64,000 bases of DNA from Glycine soja (Eukaryota > Streptophyta > Magnoliopsida > Fabales > Fabaceae). The position numbers and the translations under genes are program-made. A model generated the notes under the pieces. The model was given only the letters and a program-made list of their open reading frames with translations, was not told the origin of the DNA and did not search any database. Of this stretch, positions 12,201 to 21,956 are shown in pieces; the stretch's first letter is position 1; each line of letters begins with the position of its first letter. The stretch lies in NCBI RefSeq assembly GCF_004193775.1, contig NC_041005.1, positions 4,218,501-4,282,500 of the forward strand, in the 5' to 3' direction.

Positions 12201-13635
12201 TGAAGTATCAGATTTCATCGACCAACACATATACTCCACAACACAGCTAAAGATGGACTTGTCTGGTTCCTTGTCCATTATCTTGGGTCTGCTTTTGCCA
12301 ATACTTCAGGAGCCATTTAGGCAGATTCTGAAGAGAATTCCTGGCACCATGGACTGGAAGATTGAGCGTACCAACCAGAAACTAAGTGGCCGTCTTGATG
12401 AGATTGTGGAGAAGAGAATGAAAGACAAGGCACGAAGTTCGAAGGATTTCTTGTCACTCATACTTAATGCCAGAGAAACAAAAGCTGTTTCAGAGAATGT
12501 GTTCACACCTGACTACATAAGTGCTGTTACTTACGAGCACCTACTTGCTGGCTCCGCAACCACTTCCTTTACCTTGTCTTCTGTTGTCTATTTGGTTGCT
12601 GGACACCCTGAAGTTGAGAAAAAGTTGCTTCATGAGATTGATGGGTTTGGTCCAGTGGATCAGATACCCACTTCTCAAGATCTTCATAACAAGTTTCCTT
12701 ATCTTGATCAGGTTTGTTAAAATGAATACCAAAATCTCAAGACAAGTTTGATGTTCCAACTTGCAAGGGCAAAGTATGTAGATTCATTGTTATACTTTTG
12801 TATGCTCTAACTCTATTTAATTAATGCAGGTGATCAAAGAGGCCATGAGGTTTTACACTGTCTCTCCCTTAGTTGCAAGAGAAACATCAAATGAAGTAGA
12901 GATTGGAGGCTATCTCCTTCCAAAGGTAATACAAAATACAAAATACTAGTACTACACAGTTACTTATAAAAAAAGAAAATAAATCCAATTAAGGAGGTAA
13001 AATTAATAAATAAAATCTCATAATTAAGTTAAATAAACGTATGGTGTGTTTGGATAAAAAGATTTCATGACTTAAAATCAACTTATATATTTCAACTTTC
13101 ATAAAAACTCTATCTTTAACTACTTCAAAAACTTTTGTTTAACTTATCCACATGTCAAGGTGCTAATTGTTAAAAAAATTATCCAAACAGACCATCCAGG
13201 ACTGTCTTTTTTGGTATACATACTCTTCACAAATCACAACCAAATTAACGAGAGTTTTTACTTGTGCTGACACTATATATGGTTTTGTGTATGCAGGGGA
13301 CTTGGGTCTGGTTAGCGCTTGGAGTTCCAGCAAAAGACCCCAAAAACTTTCCAGAGCCAGAAAAGTTCAAACCAGATAGGTTTGACCCCAACTGTGAAGA
13401 AATGAAACGAAGGCATCCTTATGCTTTTATACCATTTGGAATTGGTCCTCGGGCTTGCATTGGTAAACAATTTTCCCTACAAGAGATCAAGCTTTCTCTG
13501 ATTCATTTATATCGAAAATACTTGTTTCGGCATTCTCCCAATATGGAAAACCCCTTAGAACTCCAGTATGGGATAGTCCTCAACTTCAAGCATGGGGTCA
13601 AGCTCAGAGTCATAAAAAGAACAGAGACTTGCTAA
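7121..13635 (+). CDS. MAX1: Cytochrome P450 CYP711A, MAX1-type (strigolactone biosynthesis)
   Basis: Five exons join in phase: 7121-7365, 9632-9784, 11892-12711, 12830-12925 and 13297-13635, giving 550 aa, near the family's usual length. Seen: an N-terminal membrane anchor (residues about 20-40) and the proline hinge [17 protein letters not shown]; an I-helix LLAGSATTS; the K-helix ExxR as E410-A-M-R413; and the haem loop [11 protein letters not shown] with Cys492. In the I-helix the usual acidic residue before Thr is Ala, which I recall is normal for MAX1 proteins. The family is ER-bound and oxidises carlactone to carlactonoic acid, on the path to branching-inhibiting strigolactones. Exon 3 encodes a low-complexity Asn/Ser run near residues 217-237. 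An in-frame second ATG lies four codons after the first; the first is taken as start. The family call is firm. The exact substrate is inferred. Confidence 0.95.
9228..9289. repeat. Long (AT)n microsatellite in MAX1 intron 1
   Basis: About 30 uninterrupted TA/AT units lie in the 2.27-kb first intron (7366-9631). Such runs are length-variable. The rest of the intron is AT-rich without a supported gene. Confidence 0.95.
11052..11229. repeat. 89-bp tandem duplication in MAX1 intron 2
   Basis: Two adjacent copies (11052-11140 and 11141-11229) both run from caacggctgataagaggttt to agcaaagtgcta, with only a handful of differences. The close identity means a recent event compared with other repeats here. 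Confidence 0.95.
12142..12204. repeat. Coding trinucleotide run in MAX1 exon 3
   Basis: AAC/AAT repeats followed by AGT repeats encode about six Asn and then a run of Ser, lying between the conserved [12 protein letters not shown] and [11 protein letters not shown] segments. This is a likely surface loop and a candidate length polymorphism inside the protein. Confidence 0.9.
13042..13194. mobile_element. Short MITE in MAX1 intron 4
   Basis: The 153-bp block starts TGGTGTGTTTGGATAA, and its end, reverse-complemented, reads TGGTCTGTTTGGATAA. The terminal inverted repeats thus match at 15 of 16 positions. There is no coding capacity. TGTTTGGAT termini are typical of plant MITEs. A clear target duplication was not identified, so the superfamily is open. 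Confidence 0.7.
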
Positions 13636-14620
13636 GTAAACGGTTCAGACATGGCTTATACTAGTACAGAGTTCAGAAGATGAATTATAAGATGGAGTGT
13701 GCTAAAATCCAATAATGAAAAATTGTAATGTTACGCAGAATCAGCCAATAAGTGTTTAAAATAATAAGGTCAAAGAGTGTGTTTGCATTTCCCAAATATA
13801 GAATTGTAAGTTTATAAGAGTAAGAGACACTCTTCCTACAAGATTATGAATGACATTATCATTTGTGGTAAAAAAAAACACTCAAAAGCATATGACAAAA
13901 TCCGTCTAAATATGTTAACAAAACGGGTGTTTCCCCATATAGTTATGCTTAAGTTGATTTATCCGGATAAGCCTCTCAGCATTGAGTAATATCAAAACCC
14001 ACAAATAAACAATTATACAAAATGGAGACCCCTCATGTTGGACATTTTAGTGTAATTGATCTCTTTATTATGTTAAAATAAGAGTGCACGCTTGTTTTAA
14101 TGTAATAACGAGATGTTCGATTTAGGCAAAGGTTGGAAGTTACTAAAACTTCCATCAACGGTTGGAAGTTACTAAAACTTCCATCAACGGCAATTTTTAA
14201 AAATAAATAACTTCCATCAACCGCCAAAAACCACCTATTCTTTGATTATAAATAATCATCCTGGTTCAGAAAGCATAACATGTGAAAAACACACAAGACC
14301 AAAACAAAACTCTTGAATTATAATCTTCTGATTTTATCCGATTGAACAATTTTGGTTGAACCCCGAAATTTGATTCAATCTGAAAGTGTTTATACACGAC
14401 TTCAGATTTATCCAGGATCATCTCAATTTTCAAATTAATCAACACCTCACAAGTATTACACCAAACATATAAAAGCTACTTCTAGCTAGCTAACTCAATG
14501 TAAATTGCATGGAACAACAAGATGTTGAACTTCTTGGAAAAAAATAATAATAATAAATACACAAAGATATTGAGCTTCCACCAGATTCACATCACACCAT
14601 GAAGCTGAGCCTTATCCCTT
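13636..14620. other. Interval between the 3' ends of MAX1 and IQD
   Basis: Convergent 3' flanks, about 1 kb, should hold both genes' 3'UTRs and poly(A) sites. At 14131-14188 a 29-bp unit is repeated twice, and each copy is itself an imperfect hairpin. No gene is seen. Confidence 0.6.
14131..14188. repeat. Two direct copies of a hairpin-forming 29-bp unit
   Basis: Two identical copies (14131-14159 and 14160-14188) each contain ggaagtt and then aacttcc, able to pair as a stem with a four- to five-base loop. A third partial copy, aacttccatcaac, follows near 14210. The block lies about 0.5 kb past the MAX1 stop. Confidence 0.85.
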
Positions 14621-16596
14621 TCAACGTGTCATAACTGAACTCTTGTCCAAGTGAAGTGGCCTAGAAAAGTTGATTGAAGGGTCAGAACCAGCCGTGCTTT
14701 TGGAATCTCCATTGGAGAAAACCGCTGCCCTCTTGAGAAATTGAAACTCATCCATGGATTGCTGCCTCTGAGCTCTATTATACACATGATTACTACTTGT
14801 CTTTTGCTTTGCCTTTGTGGACTGAGTCAGGTTCATGTAATTAGGCCTAGCAACAGCATTACCATTACTATCCTCAGTCCTGTCACAAGTGTTCCCAGAC
14901 ATTGGTGTTGTAGATGTACAAATGGAGGATGATGCAGAACTCTCATCGTATCGAAACTCGGAACTTGGACTTGAGGATGAGCGTGTAGCTTGCCCAACCA
15001 GGGGTGGCCTAGCAAAAACCCTTGTTGTCACGTTGTTTTTCTTGACTTTGACCGTGCATGGTTTGGAATTAGAGCTCACAAAGGATTCCACAAACTTCTT
15101 TGGAGTTGGGGTTTTATCTAAGGCTTCAGCCTGAGATTGTGATTGTTCCATCAATCTACTCTCCCAAGGCTTGGCTGCCATCCAACGCTCCAACCAACTC
15201 CACCCACCGTTAGCTTTGTTCATCTCATGACTCTTGAGAGAGGAAAAAGAGGCATTTGTTCGTGAATTAGAGCTTGGAGTTGATCTGCATTGCTGGAAAT
15301 ATATATACATATAAACAAGAATGTTAAACATCTTTCTAAAGAAGAAGAAAAAAAGTGGCATAGTTTATTGTACTTTGTTGTGGCCTGTTTGAAATCAAAT
15401 TATATATGATTTAGAATCACATTAAAATGTCAATTGACATGATTTTAAGTCAATGTCTACATATTTAATTTAATTTTAAATTAATTTGGAGTTAAAGTTC
15501 ATCTAACTTCAAAATTAATTTTAAGTTCAGCAAAAACGGTCACCCAATGACAACACAGGCAAGCAGATGATAAGTTACCTTGTGAGCAAGAGAGTAAGCC
15601 ATTGCTCTTTCCCTTTTGAAAGCTCCTTCTTGCCTCATTTGTATCTTTGTCTTAACATCTTCCAACGTTCCTCTGCTGTCACACCATCCTTCCTGCAGAT
15701 TCCGTTAGATACAATACCACACCACAGGTAACTGATGAAACACAAGCTTGTATGGGTGAGTTATAAATTATAATACCTCAGCTTGCTTCAAAAGATCAAG
15801 CTTACTCCGTCGCTCGTTGAGCAAGTTCTGCACAGCTTGCCCCTCTATGGACATCCTCACACGACGAGCTCTTACTCTGGCCTGAACTCGAACCAAGGCC
15901 TGCATGCACCTCAATGTCACCGCAGCCTGCTTCCTCACCTGTCTCCCCCGAACAAGCGCTTGAATCCTCACCACTCCCTTCAATGCCCTCAAAGCCCTTC
16001 TTGCCTGCAATCACCACACAAGTGATGTGGAAATATAAGGTTGGTCTAGTGGTAAAGGCCGAGCGCAGAAGGAAAAGGGGGAGAGGCCATATCTTAGAAA
16101 CTAACAATCCTAACAACTAATATTTGTCGATAAAAAAAAAAAAATAGTGTATATAAGATGGTATACCAAGAAGGCGCGGAAAGCAGTTTGGATTCTTATA
16201 GCTGCCCATTCTTGCTTGACGAGTCTGAAATCCTTAGGTGGAGCTCGAACTACAGTGGCTACAGCGGCTGTGAAAGCAGCATCTGCATCTGCATCTGCTG
16301 CTACAACAGGTGGAGAAGAATCAGACCCCACTTCAGAAGCTGCTCTGTAGTTTCCTCCTTTGAAACCCTTCCAAGAACCCCCCGTGTCCCCTGAAGAACT
16401 CCTCCATAGCCTCCACCTCTTGCTCTTACCACCACCCTCCTTCACCTACAACACATCATAAACCAAACAATTCATAGAAAAAAGAGCCATGCACTGTGCT
16501 GTGCAATAGAGAACTAACTGACTGACTCACATGGTCGTCTTTGTCTGGTTTCTTGAGTCCGATTAATGCCTTTACCCATTTTCCTGAGGCACCCAT
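14621..16596 (-). CDS. IQD6: IQ67-domain calmodulin-binding protein (IQD)
   Basis: Five exons join in phase 0: 16531-16596, 16167-16445, 15777-16004, 15579-15692 and 14621-15292, giving 452 aa. The N-terminus [16 protein letters not shown] is the family's conserved start. Residues about 101-167 form the IQ67 domain, with [19 protein letters not shown], then [18 protein letters not shown] and [17 protein letters not shown]: repeated IQ motifs interleaved with hydrophobic calmodulin-binding spacings. The intron splitting the first IQ motif in phase 0 is a family hallmark. [17 protein letters not shown] motif follows (exon 5), then a basic, Ser-rich, probably disordered tail. The family links calmodulin to microtubules and the plasma membrane as scaffolds. 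The IQD6 label rests on remembered Arabidopsis gene order next to MAX1. The family call is firm; the member number is an inference. Confidence 0.92.
16040..16150 (+). mobile_element. Truncated SINE-like insertion in IQD intron 2
   Basis: The 162-bp intron (16005-16166) contains ggttggtctagtggtaaagg, which resembles a tRNA-type RNA polymerase III A box, and then an A-rich tail (gataaaaaaaaaaaaaa) at about 16129-16145. atataag occurs just before the unit (16033-16039) and again after the tail (16151-16157), a candidate target duplication. No clear B box is visible, so the element is truncated or diverged. It is antisense to the gene. Confidence 0.5.
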
Positions 16597-16760
16597 AATG
16601 AAGCAGGTGTTGCTGCTTGGCTTGCTTCTTCTTCTTCTTCTTTGAATGAAGTGTCTGTCAAATAAGACACAAGTTTTGTTAAAACGTAACTGAGTTACAG
16701 CCAGCTTAGGATGTTAGAGAGAGAGAGAGAGAGGAGGGGGCTCGTGAAGGGATGTAATGC
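16597..16760 (-). promoter_or_regulatory. IQD 5' leader with GA/CT and CTT repeats
   Basis: Directly upstream of the IQD start lie a CTT run (about 16625-16642) and a GA run (about 16715-16733). On the gene's strand these read AAG and TC repeats. Such low-complexity stretches are common in plant 5' leaders and core promoters. Exact transcription start not visible. Confidence 0.5.
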
Positions 16761-17924
16761 AACATAAGTTAGCGTTACGAGATTTGAAATTCAAAACGTG
16801 CAACGGACAAAGAGGGGTTGACGTAGTTGGTCCCGCGTGATAGAGGATTCTTTGTTGCTGCATAGGAACAGTGCCACCTCGTCACTTTTTGATGGTGGGT
16901 GGGGCCCAGTGCCTTTGAGGGAGGGATAATAAAGGCATAAAAAGGCACGAAGCCTTTGGTGTGTAGTAGCTGAAAAGAGAAGAGAGGGGGCAAAGCCGAA
17001 ATGCTAAAGGACAAGGGATTTTTCTTGCAATCACACTGTTGAGAGAGATCTGACGCTATCTATGGACCCGTCAACCCCACCTTCTTTTCTTAAAACTTTC
17101 TTGTGTTATTTCGGAGACAATTTTACCAATATCAAAACAAAAAGGCTTCTCTTCGTTTTGTCATGCAGTAGATTAACAACCTACAAACGCAAATTACTTG
17201 CTTCTTACCTGTTTCAAAATCAAAATTGGTTTCAGACACTAGCAATAGGTCCTATACATATCCTATATCCAACTGTTCCAACCATTTATTTATTTTATGC
17301 TTGACATTGATGACTAAGAGCACTTCGGCTTCGGGGGAGGTTGCTCTTGAAAAAGTTGAAATAATAATAAAATGAAAATGTCAACCAATGTCCGAACAAT
17401 AGTAATTAATGTTATGAAACCAGGGACTAAATCACACAATTGTTGTTTGAAATTTAGATATGAACTCATTTGTTAAAAACACTTTTAATATTAGGAATCT
17501 TTGTGTCCATCGGTTTTTTTTTTCACTTATATAATATTTAATTTTTTTATTTTGATTTAATGTGAGATTTTATCTCATATTTATACTCTAATAATTATGA
17601 AGCTATTTTTTTAAATACATAAAAATAATATGCTTCCTATAATTTTTATGTACTTTTTTATAATTTTCACAATATTTTTTAAAAAAAAATTTAGCCAATA
17701 TTTTCACTTAGCAAGAATTTTTTTTATTTTTACATTTTTTTTTACCAACAACAATGATAGGCTACTAGAAAGTCAGAAGTAGCGGAACAAAGTTCAAATT
17801 TTGGCTTTATGGGTATTAATTTGAAGACTTATGTCATTTTGGGTACATTATATTTCACTTTGATGCATTATTTTAATCCTTTATTTGATGTTAGTGATTT
17901 ATTAGTTTTTAAATTTTAAAATAG

Positions 17925-19130
17925 TTTAACATCACTTTTGGTCCATTGTATTTTGTAATTGTTTTACTTTGATACATTATGTTTTGAAAGTTTTATTCTG
18001 ATATTTTATATTTTCAAAATATATCATTTTAGTCATTTTCTTAATTTTTCGTTAAAAACTTAATGTCTGTTAGTGTTTTGAAACTTAGAATACTTAAATT
18101 AATATAGTGATAGCTAAAAACCATCAATACTTATTTTATTTAAAAAATTAAAATCACTAAGTAAATAAAGAAAATATGGATTTGAAACTACAAATAACAA
18201 CATTTACTCTCATATTATTATTAGTATTATTCTTTTCATTCAATTTAATCATTTAATAAGGATAATAATTATGTTCACCTTATTCTCAATCACAATGGGT
18301 AAGAGCCGAGCCCCTTCTCCTTCCATCGCTTCACCTCCCGCCGTCGACCCAAAATGGTTTGATCAGTCAAGCCGATCAGAATAATCTTTCCATGAAACAT
18401 GCCGTTTGACCCCCTTTGCGTGGCTCATCTTCGTCCAACCTGATTGTAGATGTTGAATGGAAAATCCTCTACTTGTTTGGTCCAATTGTGTGTGACAATG
18501 AATGTCTTGCTCGTAGACCTCACAAAGAACCACATTATAACTTTCTGGTTCAAATTTGGATTAATTAATGAATTAGGATTGTATTTTTGTCTTTTGTTCC
18601 GATCTCTCCTATTTTTATTTTTAATAATATAGTTGTCTGAAAGATTTTGATTTTCCAGTAAGGTGTATAACAATTTTTTATGGTTCCAACGAGATTATAT
18701 GTTGATGTCATTCGAATTTTTTTTATCTTTTCAAATTTGAAAGAGATTGGAGGAGATGATAATTTTATTAGTTGTTTATTTTTTAAAAGATAAAATAAAG
18801 ATTGTGGAGCTAAAAGTCGTCACTATATAACATTAATTATTTTAAAAGACTTAATGTCATTTTTAAACTATTATATTTTTCAGTTATTTTGCTTTGGTAT
18901 ATTAAATTTAAAAGTTTTATTTTTGTATTTTATGTTTTTGAAATATATATTTTAGTTATATTTTAAAATTAAAAAATTTACATAACATTAATATTTTTAA
19001 CGAAATATTAAAAAATGATAAAAATGATATATTTTTAAAATAATAAAGACTAAAATAAAAATTTTAAAATTTAATATACTAAAATAAAATTATTGAAAAA
19101 CATAATAGATCAAAATTGATATTAATTCCG
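17925..19130. mobile_element. Foldback (inverted-arm) element around a GC-rich patch
   Basis: The segment at 17925-18070 (attttgtaattgttttactt, then tatatcattttagtcattt, then tttcgttaaaaac) is matched in reverse complement by 18995-19130. A further forward arm lies at 18845-18985. The arms are diverged but follow the same order of blocks. Between them, 18290-18440 is markedly more GC-rich. There is no transposase, so any movement would need outside help. Exact ends and target duplication were not resolved. Confidence 0.5.
18291..18384 (+). pseudogene. GC-rich exon-like fragment
   Basis: An ATG opens a 29-codon frame, MGKSRAPSPSIASPPAVDPK then WFDQSSRSE, ending in a stop. Its base composition is unlike the surrounding AT-rich DNA and looks like the 5' end of a plant coding exon. 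I do not recognise the source gene. It could be a captured or broken gene fragment. Confidence 0.3.
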
Positions 19131-21956
19131 AAGAGAATGAGAGTGGATTGGCCTTCCTTGTGTCGAGGTCACCCCATTTGTAGTAATGAGAGTAATATTT
19201 AATTTAAAGGGGCATTGATTTTTTATGTTTTGTCTTTCTTCTTTGGTTTTGAGGAGCATTCCAATGGATACTGCACGGATCAGCGACATGTTCGACGAAT
19301 AAAGTAGTAATTGAAAATCAGAAAAAATGTACAATTTGGCTCCTACTTTTTTTATCGCATTAGCAGGGATTTGGAATTCGAAATGCGATGACCAGTAATT
19401 TCCATCCTCTGTTTTCGAGAACAGTGAAGCATTCATATTCACAACTGCAAGCCAGTGTGCACTATTTTAGTCTTCTTAGGAGAATCCAAAGACAATCCAA
19501 CAACTCAAATAAATTAATAAAATGCTGCATCTGAGTGTGTTTGATTGGCTGCTTAAAATTGAAAGGCCAATTTGAACCATTGGTGTGACTCCCAACACTT
19601 GACAATAATGGATAATTTAATTACTTTAGATGTTGCTACACTATTTAGATGTACGAGTATACTATTTGGATGTGTTTTTATAATTAATTTTAAATTAACA
19701 TTATTTATAAAATTGATTTCAAGGGGGTACTTCATTAATTTGTATCCAAAGAGCCTGTAGAAATACTTTAGGTTCTACTAATAAACAAAATGATTTGAGC
19801 CTAACTAAGGATACACTTGAAACAAATAATATGACTAAAGAGTAAATATTTATATATGAAACAAATAACATGACTGAAGTTAGTGTTAATGTAAACGGTA
19901 CTTCTAATAATTTGAATCAGATCTCAGTCTAAAATTTAAATCATATTTCTAACACAATATCAAATAACATGATCGATGAATATAATCATATTTGATTCAT
20001 GCTAAACTCGTGTTGAGATATGTCAAATGTGAATTTAAGCACACCCTTAAATTTTCAGATAACAAAAAAAATTATTGTCATATATTATTAAGATAAAATT
20101 TTAATTTTATTAGATAATAATATGCTACTTAATAAACTACTTCTAAATTTTATTCTAACTTTTTTTTGACAAATCTAACTTTTTTTTGAGAGGATATAAG
20201 GCTACACCATTCATTCATAATTTGAGTAACATACAAGTTCGGATATAAGAGAATTCTGATTTATATCTACATAAAATACATAAAAATCTGAGCAGACAGA
20301 TTTACTTTCTAATAATGAAATTTTAATTTTATTCTAACTTGTTTTTTTAAAACTGATATTTGGCATATTTCATTTCTTACAGAAGAAAATTTAAAGATGA
20401 AGGGAATAACTTAAACAAATATTTTAAAGTAAAAGTTTTTATTTTTCATTCTGTTTTTTTTTTCTTTTCAAATTGGCTGTTCTTGAGAAAGTAAATCCTC
20501 ATGGCAACTGGCAAAAGCCCACATTTTATGGGTTAAAAGACAGAACATCAACAGAAATAAAAAAACGAAAAAAGTGCTATGCAGTTGTCGACATTCCGCG
20601 GATCAATTGTCAAACAAAAGTTATGTAGTGAGAGCAAAAACGGAAAATTAGAGACAGATAGTCAACGGACCGAGGTGACTCATTTCTTGTTTTTCCATTT
20701 TCAATTATTCTTTGAGTATTTCACACACCAACTACGCACCCAACCTGTCTTGCCGACTTTCCCCACCGTCTAAGTCTACCTCAATAAAATAATTAAAAGA
20801 CTTAAATATATTTTATTTTTTAATTTTAATTTTGTTTTTTTTATTTTTTTAATCTAATTCTATTTTTAATTTTTGAATTAAATAATTTTTTATTCAAAAT
20901 TATTAAATTCTCATTTTTACATAAATTTTATAAGTTAAATTCATTATTTTGAATCTTTTAAGGAGTCGTCAATCAAGATAAATAAAAAATTAAAAAAAGC
21001 ATAACTTTGAACATTATTAATACACTCTTACAGGGATTTTTAATAAAAAAAATATTAGTATACATATTATACTAATATTTTAACTCATTCTTAAAACACT
21101 TGTTATAAAGATTTTTTTCACCTATGTTTTTCTTTATTTTATTTTATCTTAATTAATTAATTTTTTAAATTAAAAAAGTTTTCATTTCTCTTTATCATTT
21201 TCCTCTCTACCCAACTTCAAATGCTTCAAATTGTTTGTACACAAGAAATAATGTAGCACATTATCAGACTGGCTCCTGTGACCTTGTATAAAGTTGGGAA
21301 TAGCGTAACTGATAAATCTCAATCCTCCAAATCCCGTGGCGCGCAAGACAAAAAAAAAAAATATGGCGTAGATAGTAGTAGACATTTTTTTTTATGATGG
21401 ACATCATAATAGTAGACTTACATCAGGCATGAGCATGATATAAAAATAAATACATAAGCGCTACCTCGTGCTTTGTAAAGCCATTAGCATGCTGTACCAT
21501 GTGTACATATACATCCTAGCATTGCAGTCATCTAAAATCTTACCCAGTGAGAATCATTCAAACCATGATGATGATTCCTGTGACATTAGCCATCCCTATA
21601 CGGCTTTGACAACTAGAATTTATGCTCAGCCTCAACAGTCAACAGAACACGTCCTAGCTTATTCATGAAGATAGTTAGTTACCTTTGTATTGCATTGCAT
21701 TGCATCCACAGTTTAGTATAAATGTATACAAGTTACGTTTTAAGGTTAAAGAAATAATGAGTAGCACTATGAAGGAACTTTCCAGATACGACAAACAAAC
21801 TTGAGCATTAGTTAATTTTAACCAAAAGGGTTTCCTCTAACAATAATCTGTGGTAATCATATGCAGTAATACTCAGTAAGAGACATTCCTGTAAAATTAG
21901 AGTCAATTAGAAAGTGACATTGTAAGTTATTGCCATCACGGGTGAGCACAGAGCAA

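Larger units (their letters stand above)
16761..21956. other. Intergenic region with foldback elements
   Basis: About 5 kb without a supported gene. 17925-19130 is a foldback structure listed separately. 20780-21180 is very AT-rich, and its left part (gacttaaatatattttatt) resembles one arm of the MITE at 58418. No open frame in the interval (for example 19122-19442, 20579-20773) shows family motifs. Confidence 0.5.

Noticed and set aside
16040..16120. tRNA gene suggested by the A-box-like sequence
   Set aside because: No B box and no cloverleaf could be drawn, and an A-tail follows; SINE-like remnant fits better.
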